Shown: in pieces, positions 1 to 8,367 of the stretch | How positions within the stretch are numbered: the stretch's first letter is position 1 | Layout: each line of letters begins with the position of its first letter | From: Firmicutes bacterium UBA6113 | GTDB taxonomy: Bacteria > Bacillota > Clostridia > Tissierellales > Sedimentibacteraceae | Direction of reading: 5' to 3' | Assembly: GCA_002422545.1 (NCBI GenBank) | Contig: DIWF01000005.1 | Coordinates: 33,869-97,868, forward strand | Length of the DNA stretch: 64,000 nt | Position numbers and translations under genes: made by a program | Notes under the pieces: generated by a model | What the model saw: only the letters and a program-made list of their open reading frames with translations | Told to the model about the DNA's origin: nothing | The model's database searches: none

Positions 1-129
1 GAAATTGAAAACCTGCGGTAATCCAAGTCTAAAACTTAGAAAAATACCGGTGCCCACCAAAAGAGCAATCATGTATGGCCCCCATACAATACTGTTTACC
101 AAGTCATTAATTTGTATAATTTTTTCCAT
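1..129 (-). CDS. AGCS-type sodium:alanine/glycine symporter, N-terminus only (runs off the window)
   Basis: The first 43 codons are visible; the rest lies outside the window. The peptide starts MEKIIQINDLVNSIVWGP and goes on into a hydrophobic stretch followed by FRLGLPQ. This is the usual opening of amino acid carrier proteins of the alanine/glycine:cation symporter family, inner-membrane proteins that import small amino acids with Na+. An AGGAGGG ribosome site lies 6 bases before the ATG. A sigma-54 promoter (165-180) sits just upstream, and an NtrC-type activator and sensor kinase precede it on the same strand. I infer that this pair switches the symporter on. The substrate cannot be read from the fragment. 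Confidence 0.75.
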   Translation of the reverse strand, partial: MEKIIQINDLVNSIVWGPYMIALLVGTGIFLSFRLGLPQVFNF

Positions 130-164
130 AAGTTTTCCCTCCTTCATCGTTTGCTCAATAATAT

Positions 165-180
165 AGCAACAATTGTGCCA
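165..180 (-). promoter_or_regulatory. sigma-54 (-24/-12) promoter of the AGCS symporter
   Basis: The minus strand reads TGGCACAATTGTTGCT. This matches the RpoN consensus TGGCAC-N5-TTGCW with correct spacing. Transcription would start near 153, about 24 bases before the symporter ATG. The gene just upstream codes for a sigma-54 activator, which supports the call. Confidence 0.85.
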
Positions 181-184
181 CATT

Positions 185-226
185 CATCATGCATGATGAC
201 GAAAGGTAAACTTGTTCAAAAACAAG
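185..226. promoter_or_regulatory. two palindromes upstream of the sigma-54 promoter, candidate activator sites
   Basis: Positions 185-198 form a perfect 14-base palindrome, CATCATGCATGATG. Positions 211-226 form CTTGTT-CAAA-AACAAG. Both lie within 50 bases upstream of the -24 element, closer than usual for an enhancer, but nothing else explains them. Binding by the adjacent NtrC-type regulator is inference. Confidence 0.4.
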
Positions 227-303
227 CTAAATTTGAAAGGAATATCAAAACGTTATCCTATGTTTTTTTTCATATGTAAAGATTTTTTCGCAAACTGTGA
301 AGT

Positions 304-1677
304 TTATTTCACATATTGCTCTGACATACCGTATTCGTCCAACTTGTTGTAAAGCTGCCTTCTGCTTATTTCAAGTATACGTGCAGCTTCACTCACATTA
401 TTGCTGCACCTTGACAGAACAAGTTTAATGTACTTCATTTCATAAGTTTGTCTGATTTCCCTCAATGGCTTTAAAACGACTAAGCCTCCCATTTCTGCAT
501 TTTCTTGAACAGATGTTTTTATAGAAGGCATATCCCTTTTTCTCAGTATTCCATTGTCGCTCAACACAACAAGCCTTTCAATTATGTTTTTAAGTTCTCG
601 TATGTTTCCGGGATAATCATAGCTTATAAGCATTTCCAGCAGCCCGTCTTCCATTTTATTTATCTTTTTCTTCATCTCGTTTTTATACTTATCCAGAAAG
701 AAATTTATCAAAATAGGAATATCTTCTTTCCTATCCTTCAGTGTTGGAACTTCTACAGTTATAGTGTTAATCCTGTATAACAAGTCCTCTCTGAACCTGC
801 CTTCCTTTATTTCTTTATCCAGATTCCTGTTAGTTGCACTTATGAGCCTTAAATTTATACCAATATTTTTGTTGCTTCCGATTCTCTCGATTGATTTATT
901 TTCGATTACTCTCAACAGTTTGACCTGAGTGTTAAGTGGAAGTTCTCCTATTTCATCCATGAACAAAGTCCCCTTATCAGCTTCTTCAAACCTTCCTATT
1001 CTCTTTTCAAAAGCTCCGGTGAACGATCCTTTCTCGTGGCCAAACAGTTCCGATTCCAGCATTCCATCAGAAAAAACTTGACAGTTTACTGCAACAAAGA
1101 TTTCTTCCTTTCGGCTGCTGCATTGGTGTATATATTTTGCAATAACTTCCTTGCCGGTTCCCGATTCACCTAAAATCAGTATATTTGCATTGCTTTCTGC
1201 AGCTTTTTTTGCGATTCTCAATACTTCCTTGAATTTCAGGCTGTGTGTCTCAAGCAGATAATTAAAATTCATGAGGTTGTTCTTTATGGTTTTGTTGTCG
1301 TTTTCAAGCTCCTTGATTTTTACAAGCTTGTCTATTTCTTTCAAGAGAATCTGAGGATCCTGACCCTTTATGAAATATCCGAATGCTCCAAGTTTCATTG
1401 CAGTTACAGCATTTTCGACGGTGCTGAAGGCAGTTACCAAAATAACTTCACAGCTGTAGATTCTTTCCTTTATTTTTTTCAAAAGTTCGGTACCATCCAT
1501 GCCTTCCATTTTCAAATCAGTAATCACAAGGTCATAGTATTCCTTTTCAAGAAAGCTAAGCCCTTCCTCTCCAGATGAAGCAAGTGAAACTTCAAATCCC
1601 CTGAATTCAAGCATGAGCTTGTATACATTTCTGAATTCTTCTTCGTCATCTACCACCAATATTTTAAAATCATACAT
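304..1677 (-). CDS. sigma-54-dependent response regulator, NtrC family
   Basis: This is a 457-residue cytoplasmic activator with three domains. A receiver domain spans about 1-125, with the acidic pair at 10-11 and the phospho-acceptor Asp at 54. An AAA+ domain follows, with Walker A GESGTGKE at 170-177, the sigma-54 contact loop as GSFTGA at 217-222 (usual form GAFTGA) and Walker B ending in Asp-Glu at 241-242. A Fis-type helix-turn-helix occupies the last 45 residues. The start lies one base after the kinase stop, so the two are co-transcribed. The next gene on this strand has a sigma-54 promoter, making it the likely target. Confidence 0.93.
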   Translation of the reverse strand: MYDFKILVVDDEEEFRNVYKLMLEFRGFEVSLASSGEEGLSFLEKEYYDLVITDLKMEGMDGTELLKKIKERIYSCEVILVTAFSTVENAVTAMKLGAFGYFIKGQDPQILLKEIDKLVKIKELENDNKTIKNNLMNFNYLLETHSLKFKEVLRIAKKAAESNANILILGESGTGKEVIAKYIHQCSSRKEEIFVAVNCQVFSDGMLESELFGHEKGSFTGAFEKRIGRFEEADKGTLFMDEIGELPLNTQVKLLRVIENKSIERIGSNKNIGINLRLISATNRNLDKEIKEGRFREDLLYRINTITVEVPTLKDRKEDIPILINFFLDKYKNEMKKKINKMEDGLLEMLISYDYPGNIRELKNIIERLVVLSDNGILRKRDMPSIKTSVQENAEMGGLVVLKPLREIRQTYEMKYIKLVLSRCSNNVSEAARILEISRRQLYNKLDEYGMSEQYVK

Positions 1678-1678
1678 T

Positions 1679-3664
1679 TTAGCATGTCTCCTTTATAAAT
1701 GGAAATTTCATCCTGAAAGTTGTTCCGTGACAAGGCTGGCTACCAACTTGAATTTCTCCGCCTATTTTCTGTACTTCATTATATACTATGTACAATCCAA
1801 GGCCCGTACCTTGTCCAACCTTCTTGGTTGTGAAAAACGGATTAAATATTCGTTCAAGGTTTTCTTGGCTTATACCTGTTCCAGTATCCTTGAAATCAAT
1901 CATCAAATATTCATTTTCCGTTTTGCAGTCTATGGAAATTTTTCCTCCATTCTCCATAGCGTCAATTGAATTGGACAACAAGTTCAAAATAATATGATTC
2001 AGTGACCCTTTCTTTGTCAGAAATTTTATGCTGTCGCTGCAGTTTACTTTCACTTCAATGTTCTTCCTTAACATGAGCTTGTTTTCCAAGGTAACTATAT
2101 TTAAAATTTCTTCCTTCAGATTTATGACTTCTGCTTTATTGTTTTCCATGTGGGAAAAATTAAGCAGGTTGTTAACTATTTTATCAACTCTTTGAACAGA
2201 AGATTCAATGACATCTATAGAATCTTCTGCAACCTTGTTTTGGTTGAAAACATAAGTTTTAAGTATGTAGCAATAATTTTGAATAAGACCGAGAGGATTT
2301 CTTATTTCATGAGCAACTCCCGCAGCCAGCTGGCCTAGAGCAATCATTTTATTTTGCTGTAAAATCTGCTGTTGGCTTATTTTACTGTCTGTTATGTCTT
2401 CTACTACTATGAGGTACTTATATTCATAATGCTCTATTTCAGAAATTGAAAACATATAATACCGCCCGCTGAACATAAATTCATTATCATTTCTAAAGTT
2501 TTCTATGTCTATATGGCTTAAAATTGGAATTTTTCTGTAATCTATACCTTCAACTTCCTTGTTTTCTTTTTTCATGAAGCGGCAGAATGATTTATTTGCG
2601 TTAACTATCAATCCTCTTTCATCCACACACACCAGAAAGCTTGAAAGTGCATCAACAGTCATCTGAAGATTGTTCCTGCTTCTGTTTAATTCATCTGTTC
2701 TTTTTTTAACCTCATTTGTCAAGGTATAGCTCCACAAAGCCATTCCCATGAAAAAAATAACTAATGTTGAGATAAGAACAGTAAAAAACATCATGAGGTT
2801 GTCCGGAACTCTGTATTTTAAAATCGGTTCAGAAATTCCAAACCATTTTTGATGTATTTTCTCAACAGAATTTGTCTTTTTCAAACTCAATATTCCCTTG
2901 TTTAATATGTTTACCAGTTGGATGTCATTCTTGTTTACTCCAATGCACACCTCACGATCATACAACGCCTCATCGAGAATCTTAACCTTATCATCTATGC
3001 CCACTTCTTCTGCAAAATGCATTAGTACGGGTTCATCCCCAACAACTGCGTCAACCTTGCCTTCTTTAAACTGCTTCACTGAATCAAACAAGTCAGATGT
3101 TTCTACAATTTTTACATCCGAAATATTTTTTCTAATGTATTCCACGGCATAATCGCCGGCAGGAACCGCCACTGTATAGCCTTTTAAATCATCTGCATCT
3201 GAAATCTCATCTGTATCCCTGGTCATAGCTATAGCCCGCATACCGTAAATAGGCTCTGAAAATACAAAATATTTCTTACGTTCTTCACTGGGAAAAATGT
3301 CACACATATCAGCTTCACCAGATATGACGCTGTCTAAAACATTTTCCCAAACCTGTGGAACAAACTCTATATCAACACCAAGCTCAATTGATAAGGCGCT
3401 TGCATAATCCAGCACCAAACCCTTGTACTGCTCGTTGGCATTGTCAATGTAGGCAAAAGGTGGAGCGTTCTTGTCAGATGAAAAATAAATCGTACCCTTT
3501 TCAGAAAGGTACGCAGCTTCTTCATCTGTAACTGGAATTGAATAATGTATATATTCATATAGACTTAAGCCATAAGTATTGTCAATATACATGCTTGCAG
3601 CAAAAAAAAGAGTTAAAGCCGTAAAAATAGGTATGAATAAAAATAACTTCCTGTTTTCTGACAT
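1679..3664 (-). CDS. membrane sensor histidine kinase with a family 3 solute-binding sensor domain
   Basis: The protein has about 661 residues. After an N-terminal membrane helix comes an extracytoplasmic domain (about 50-290) resembling bacterial periplasmic binding proteins of family 3, which bind amino acids. A second helix (about 300-325), a PAS domain (about 340-430), the phospho-acceptor segment GVAHEIRNPLG and an ATPase domain with NLLSNSIDAM, DTGTGI and GQGTGLGL follow. I place the start at 3664, where AAGGA sits at good distance; an upstream in-frame start at 3679 lacks one. It probably senses an external amino acid directly and phosphorylates the adjacent regulator. The ligand is unknown. 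Confidence 0.9.
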   Translation of the reverse strand: MSENRKLFLFIPIFTALTLFFAASMYIDNTYGLSLYEYIHYSIPVTDEEAAYLSEKGTIYFSSDKNAPPFAYIDNANEQYKGLVLDYASALSIELGVDIEFVPQVWENVLDSVISGEADMCDIFPSEERKKYFVFSEPIYGMRAIAMTRDTDEISDADDLKGYTVAVPAGDYAVEYIRKNISDVKIVETSDLFDSVKQFKEGKVDAVVGDEPVLMHFAEEVGIDDKVKILDEALYDREVCIGVNKNDIQLVNILNKGILSLKKTNSVEKIHQKWFGISEPILKYRVPDNLMMFFTVLISTLVIFFMGMALWSYTLTNEVKKRTDELNRSRNNLQMTVDALSSFLVCVDERGLIVNANKSFCRFMKKENKEVEGIDYRKIPILSHIDIENFRNDNEFMFSGRYYMFSISEIEHYEYKYLIVVEDITDSKISQQQILQQNKMIALGQLAAGVAHEIRNPLGLIQNYCYILKTYVFNQNKVAEDSIDVIESSVQRVDKIVNNLLNFSHMENNKAEVINLKEEILNIVTLENKLMLRKNIEVKVNCSDSIKFLTKKGSLNHIILNLLSNSIDAMENGGKISIDCKTENEYLMIDFKDTGTGISQENLERIFNPFFTTKKVGQGTGLGLYIVYNEVQKIGGEIQVGSQPCHGTTFRMKFPFIKETC

Positions 3665-3786
3665 AGCAAATCCTTTCAAGGAATAATAAATTTATTATAA
3701 CATTATTTTACAGTTTTTCACAGGAATTTGAATACAAGTTACAGCATGTTATGTCACATTGCCAATAATGGTCTGATATTACAGTT

Positions 3787-4584
3787 TTAACCAAACAGTC
3801 TTTCTTCTATTTCAGAATTAAGAATATCAGTTATAAACATGTGTCCTGGTGCATGTGTTATTACAATTTCAGGCTTTGCATTTTCGATTGTCACTTGTGG
3901 TGTAACGCCGCAGGCCCAAAATACAGGTATTTCTCCATCTTTTATTTCAACTTTATCGCCGTAATCGGGCTTATTGATATCTTTTATTCCTATTTCCTCA
4001 GGATTTCCTGAATGTATGGGAGCTCCGTGCACATGGGGAAACTTTTCTGTTATCTCATATGCTTTATTTATATCCTCAGATTTCATTGGCCTCATGCTTA
4101 CTACATATGGGCCACTGAATATTCCTGAGGACCTGCACTCTATATTTGTTTTGTACATGGGTACATTGCAGCCCATTGTTATGTGCCTTACTTCTATACC
4201 TTCACGCATCAATGCTTCTTCAAAGGAAAAGCTACAGCCTATGAGGAAACAAACAAGATCATCACGCCAATATTTTTCTGCATTATAACACTCATCTGTT
4301 TTCACACCGTCTTTGTATATGAAATATTTTGGTATGTCAGTGATGATATTTGCATTATCAGCTGTCCTGCGGGCAATTAAACTTCCAGGCTCTGTAATTT
4401 CAAGTATGGGGCATGGTTTAGGATTATATTCTGCAAACAATTTAAAGTCATCAGCATATTTTTGCGGAAGTATTACAAGATTCGCTTGGGCATATCCTCC
4501 GCACATACCTGCTGTAGGTGTTGTGATTATTTCGTTTCTGATTAACTTTCTAACTTCTTTTGGCTGCAAGTCATGATAATTCAT
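3787..4584 (-). CDS. ycsI: DUF1445 (YcsI) family protein, D-glutamate cyclase N-terminal-domain homologue
   Basis: About 265 residues; an alternative start at 4593 has its AAGGA directly abutting the ATG, so 4584 is preferred. Family features include the glycine-rich TPTAGMCGGYAQANLVILP near the N-terminus and a conserved C-terminal segment with HAPGHMFITD. The family is annotated as putative hydro-lyase. It is also the N-terminal domain of mammalian D-glutamate cyclase, which makes 5-oxo-D-proline from D-glutamate. It is the last gene of the pxpABC cluster, and the DUF4392 gene at the other end matches the C-terminal domain of the same enzyme. I infer that the two act together ahead of 5-oxoprolinase. 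Confidence 0.85.
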   Translation of the reverse strand: MNYHDLQPKEVRKLIRNEIITTPTAGMCGGYAQANLVILPQKYADDFKLFAEYNPKPCPILEITEPGSLIARRTADNANIITDIPKYFIYKDGVKTDECYNAEKYWRDDLVCFLIGCSFSFEEALMREGIEVRHITMGCNVPMYKTNIECRSSGIFSGPYVVSMRPMKSEDINKAYEITEKFPHVHGAPIHSGNPEEIGIKDINKPDYGDKVEIKDGEIPVFWACGVTPQVTIENAKPEIVITHAPGHMFITDILNSEIEERLFG

Positions 4585-4639
4585 TATACTCATTCCTTTT
4601 CAATAAAATTGATTTCTTTCATGTTGCTCTTAACTCCTT

Positions 4640-5689
4640 TTACAATTCTTCTACATTTACTGTATATGATTTTCCATTTATTGTTAAGTTAAAGTCTTTG
4701 ATGCTTTTTATTTTTACTGCTTCTTTTTTTTCTATGTCCTGTGAAGATAATTGTTTTTTAACTTCATCAATTCTATTTTCCAAATCTTTAATAAGTATGT
4801 GAGCTTCTTCTATGGTTGATTTTTTGAAAACTATAATATCTCCAGGTTTTGCCTGTGCCAGTTTAGGCAGGTCTGCCGTGATGACATTGGCTATTTTTGT
4901 GTACCCGCCTGTTGTTTGTCTGTCAGCCATCATTATTATTGGAATTCCGCTGCTTGGAACCTGTACAGCACCCATGGAAATACCATCTGATATTATGTCT
5001 GCTCCATCCTTGTGACTGACTTTTTCTCCTGCCAATGTGTAACCCATTCTGTCGCAATTATTTGTAACATGAAATTCGCTGTTAAAAAAGGTTTCAATTC
5101 CTCCCTCAGTAAAATCATCATCCTGAGGTCCTAATACAACTCTCAACTCCACAATACCACTGCCGTAGTCATAGAAATTTCCTGCTATTTCTCTTCCTGA
5201 CACCTTGCTGTGAACTATACCTGTTTTTAATATGTCTCCTGCCTTTAAAGCTCTTCCTTCATATCCGCCGATTTGAGCTTTCAGGAAAGTTGACTTGCTG
5301 CCCATTACAACAGGAACGTCAATTCCCCCTGCAAAAGCTATATAGCTTCTTAAACCTTTTTTCATCCCTTTATATGTAAGTATATCGCCTTTGTTTACAG
5401 CAATGCTTGTGTTTAAATCTGTATGTACTCCATTTATTGTTGGCTGTAGATCTCCGCCGGTTATGGCTATTACAGCATCGTCTAGAAATTCGATTTTAGG
5501 TCCGATCATTGTTGCTTCAAGCAACCCTTCATTTTCATCATTTCCCACCAATATATTGGATATTCTGGCAGCAACGTGGTCCATGGCTCCTGAAACAGAT
5601 ACACCATATTGCTGATAGCCGTATCTTCCTAAGTCCTGAACGGTTGTCATAAACCCTGCATCAATAACTTTAAATTGCCCCACGTTCAT
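4640..5689 (-). CDS. pxpC: 5-oxoprolinase subunit PxpC (KipA, biotin-dependent carboxyltransferase-like)
   Basis: A 349-residue protein of the KipA/urea-amidolyase-like carboxyltransferase family. The N-terminus VIDAGFMTTVQDLGRYGYQQ and GVSVSGAMDHVAARISN are family signatures. With PxpA and PxpB it forms the ATP-dependent 5-oxoprolinase that opens 5-oxoproline to glutamate. It overlaps the end of pxpB by about 20 bases. The ATG at 5689 lies only 2 bases from GGAGG, so a GTG at 5683 with better spacing could be the true start. After the core, the last 80 residues carry a charged, probably helical extension. Confidence 0.92.
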   Translation of the reverse strand: MNVGQFKVIDAGFMTTVQDLGRYGYQQYGVSVSGAMDHVAARISNILVGNDENEGLLEATMIGPKIEFLDDAVIAITGGDLQPTINGVHTDLNTSIAVNKGDILTYKGMKKGLRSYIAFAGGIDVPVVMGSKSTFLKAQIGGYEGRALKAGDILKTGIVHSKVSGREIAGNFYDYGSGIVELRVVLGPQDDDFTEGGIETFFNSEFHVTNNCDRMGYTLAGEKVSHKDGADIISDGISMGAVQVPSSGIPIIMMADRQTTGGYTKIANVITADLPKLAQAKPGDIIVFKKSTIEEAHILIKDLENRIDEVKKQLSSQDIEKKEAVKIKSIKDFNLTINGKSYTVNVEEL

Positions 5690-6425
5690 CTCCTCCGTCC
5701 TCTTTGGAATAAATCATGTATTCATATGTTCCATTATCCAATTGCTGCTTGACTTTTTCATATTCTTTTTCGTTTATGCTTTTAAATTTTATGTAGTTTC
5801 CTGACTTAAGCAATATGGGATTTTCCCTGTGCGGGTCAAATAATTTTATGGGAGTACTGCCTATGAGCTGCCATCCACCGGGACTTGATACAGGATAAAT
5901 TCCTGTCTGTTCTCCGGCTATTCCTACAGATCCGCCAGGTATTCTTGTTCTTGGCGTTTGAAGTCTTGGAGCAGCAATTCTCGTATCCATTCCTCCCAAA
6001 TATGGAAAACCTGGAGTAAAACCGAGCATGAAGATTAGATATTCCTTGGACGCATGAATTTCAACAACTTTTTCAACCGTAATATTGTTGTACCTTGCTA
6101 CATTTTCTATGTCCGGCCCACAGTCACCCCCATATAATGTAGGTATTTCAATCACATCAGGTGCAGAAAGCTCGATGCTGTCTATATTTTCTTCAATCTT
6201 TCTCAATGTATTTACAAGTTCATAAAAATCAACCTTTAAAGGATCATAATGTATCATCAAAGAACGGTACGTCGGCACCAACTCCTTAATTCCATATACT
6301 TTCTTAACCTCGACAGCTGATGTCATTGCTCTTACTTTTTTGTTTATTTCTTCGGAGATGATATTTCCAAACTCTATGGTTATGGCACTGTCACCGGAAA
6401 CAAGATATTTTGCTTTTTCGTACAT
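5670..6425 (-). CDS. pxpB: 5-oxoprolinase subunit PxpB (KipI family)
   Basis: About 251 residues. Recognised by the allophanate-hydrolase subunit 1 type pattern: FMLGFTPGFPYLGGMD, then TPRTRIPGGSVGIAGEQTG and YPVSSPGGWQLIG. It works with PxpA and PxpC in ATP-dependent conversion of 5-oxoproline to glutamate. Two starts are possible. An ATG at 6446 overlaps the pxpA stop as ATGA, and an ATG at 6425 has GAGGA close by. I chose 6425 for its ribosome site; the longer form adds 7 residues (MIRCEEI). Confidence 0.92.
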   Translation of the reverse strand: MYEKAKYLVSGDSAITIEFGNIISEEINKKVRAMTSAVEVKKVYGIKELVPTYRSLMIHYDPLKVDFYELVNTLRKIEENIDSIELSAPDVIEIPTLYGGDCGPDIENVARYNNITVEKVVEIHASKEYLIFMLGFTPGFPYLGGMDTRIAAPRLQTPRTRIPGGSVGIAGEQTGIYPVSSPGGWQLIGSTPIKLFDPHRENPILLKSGNYIKFKSINEKEYEKVKQQLDNGTYEYMIYSKEDGGDERGAI

Positions 6426-6442
6426 GATTTCCTCGCATCTTA

Positions 6443-7213
6443 TCATTTTATGAAACTTCCCATGGGAACAACTTCAACACCTTCTGCTTGAAGAGCTCTT
6501 TTAATTTTTTCAACAAATTCTACAGCCCTTGGATTATCTCCGTGCACACAAATCGTATCTGCCTGAATTTTTATGTCTTCTCCTGTAATTGATGAAACTT
6601 TTCCTTCCTTTACCATTCTTAAAACTCTTGATATGGCTTCTTCTTCATCATGAATCATGGCACCTTCTTTTTTTCTGGAAACCAATGTTCCGTCCTTATT
6701 GTACGCTCTGTCTGCAAACACTTCATTGGCAACCTTAAGATTTGCTTTCTTGCCGGCTTTTATCATTTCACTGTTTGCAAGGCCTACAAGTATTAATTCC
6801 TTATCCGTTTCATAAATTGCCTCTGCAATGGCATCAGAGAGTTCAGCATCCTTTGCTGCCATGTTGTAAAATGCTCCGTGAACCTTCACATGCTGCAGAT
6901 TTACGCCCTTACTTCTGGCAAATGCCCACAATGCTCCAATTTGATACTTGACGTAGCATTTTGCTTCTTCTGCAGTTATTTTCATCTCTCTTCTGCCAAA
7001 ACCCATCAAGTCAGGAAATCCAGGGTGAGCTCCTAATGCAACATTTTCTTTTACAGCCATTTCTACTGTCTTGTCCATTATTAAGGGGTCCCCAGCGTGA
7101 TATCCGCATGCAATATTAGCAGAAGAAATGTTTCTTAGCACTTCTTCATCCATGCCTAACTTATAATCTCCGAAACTTTCACCAATGTCACTGTTTAAAT
7201 CCACTTTGTACAT
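6443..7213 (-). CDS. pxpA: 5-oxoprolinase subunit PxpA (LamB/YcsF family)
   Basis: 256 residues, the usual family length. The opening VDLNSDIGESFGDYKLG and ISSANIACGYHAGDP, followed by GAHPGFPDLMGFGRR, are hallmark motifs of LamB/YcsF proteins. HVKVHGAFYN and the C-terminal ICVHGDNPRAVE add further metal or active-site type residues. It is the first of the three pxp genes, so translation is probably coupled down the cluster. It lies about 50 bases after the DUF4392 gene with no terminator between, so all five genes from 8171 to 3787 look like one transcription unit. Confidence 0.94.
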   Translation of the reverse strand: MYKVDLNSDIGESFGDYKLGMDEEVLRNISSANIACGYHAGDPLIMDKTVEMAVKENVALGAHPGFPDLMGFGRREMKITAEEAKCYVKYQIGALWAFARSKGVNLQHVKVHGAFYNMAAKDAELSDAIAEAIYETDKELILVGLANSEMIKAGKKANLKVANEVFADRAYNKDGTLVSRKKEGAMIHDEEEAISRVLRMVKEGKVSSITGEDIKIQADTICVHGDNPRAVEFVEKIKRALQAEGVEVVPMGSFIK

Positions 7214-7262
7214 CTTAATACCTCCAAATCAACCTTATTAATTAAAATTATTTTCTAGACGC

Positions 7263-8171
7263 TCAATATGATGCTGACAGTCTATATGCAACAGAATTTT
7301 CTGCAATATTTCTTAATTTCAAAAACACGTTTAAATTTTCTTCATAAGACAATCCATCAACAGTTGCTTCATTTTTTTTGCTGCAGCCGTCTACTGCACC
7401 TGCTTTTACGATTTTCTCTAGTACATCCCCGTATGTACCTTTACCATACATAATCATCTTGTTATTTGTAATGCAAAGACCTGCGCAGACTGCAAAAGCA
7501 CCCCAATTAGAAACCCCTGCCACAATAAGGTTATCAGCCTCAACCTGTGCACAGATGATGTTTCCCTTAAACACATTCTTTTTAACAACATCCATAACTT
7601 TGCACATGCCCACTTCATTTCCGCCATCACCCACTGCTGATGTTGTTATATTATGTTGTTTTGCCTTAATGAACAGCAGGTCTGTATTTGGACAAAATTC
7701 AGTTATATCCTCTCCAGTCATTGAATAGCATCTGTTTTCAATATTCCTGCCTGGTCGTTCAATTGCTATTATATGATCCGGTTCATACTCATTAATAATT
7801 TGTTCTGCCTGTTGTTCTTCCAAATTTACTTCAAAAATATATATACTTGCTTCAAGATTTAATAATTCAGCACCTATCCTTAAAAACTTTTCTGAATACT
7901 TATCAGTTACAATTACAACTTTCTTACCCAGACTTTCAAGTGTATAGGCTAAAGCCAGGGCACCCGGTGGTCCGTCTGTCTCACCCACTCCTGCTGATTT
8001 TATAACAAAGCCCGTTATAATGACTACTGTTTGGCTTGAATTTAAAGATTTCACACATGATTCAAGCTGCCTCGTAAGATTAACTTTATCCAATCCTCTC
8101 CTGTCAAGATTTTTGGAAATAAACTTTTCAATTTCATTAAATTCATCATGAAAGTTACTTCTACTATACAT
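7263..8171 (-). CDS. DUF4392 protein, D-glutamate cyclase C-terminal-domain homologue
   Basis: About 302 residues; start set at the ATG at 8171 with AAAGGGTG upstream, rather than an in-frame GTG at 8180. It contains VVIITGFVIKSAGVGETDGPPGA near residue 50, IAIERPGRN, and TTSAVGDGGNEVGMC, all typical of DUF4392. In mammals this domain is the C-terminal half of mitochondrial D-glutamate cyclase. The N-terminal half is represented here by the separate gene at 3787-4584. As first gene of the cluster it probably supplies 5-oxoproline from glutamate to PxpABC. Activity and stereochemistry are not shown by the sequence. Confidence 0.85.
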   Translation of the reverse strand: MYSRSNFHDEFNEIEKFISKNLDRRGLDKVNLTRQLESCVKSLNSSQTVVIITGFVIKSAGVGETDGPPGALALAYTLESLGKKVVIVTDKYSEKFLRIGAELLNLEASIYIFEVNLEEQQAEQIINEYEPDHIIAIERPGRNIENRCYSMTGEDITEFCPNTDLLFIKAKQHNITTSAVGDGGNEVGMCKVMDVVKKNVFKGNIICAQVEADNLIVAGVSNWGAFAVCAGLCITNNKMIMYGKGTYGDVLEKIVKAGAVDGCSKKNEATVDGLSYEENLNVFLKLRNIAENSVAYRLSASY

Positions 8172-8291
8172 CAAATTCACCCTTTTTCAAACAATATTTG
8201 TAATATTCAAGTATTTCTCCCTGAAACAAAGCGCAAGGCAGGTAATAAATCCTAAATTAAATAATAATGATTGTATGTTTTAGTTTCATTG

Positions 8292-8338
8292 TATCAGAAA
8301 ATGATATATAATAAAAATATCTAAAAACTATTTGATAT
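8292..8338. promoter_or_regulatory. candidate LysR-type operator between the divergent D-glutamate cluster and its regulator
   Basis: Two dyads sit in the divergent gap. TATC-AGAAAAT-GATA spans 8292-8306, and ATATC-N12-GATAT spans 8317-8338. The first has the ATC-N-GAT pattern common to LysR binding sites, and the regulator gene starts 30 bases further on. The assignment rests on position and symmetry only. Confidence 0.4.
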
Positions 8339-8367
8339 ATTATTAATTTATTATAAATGGAGGAACA

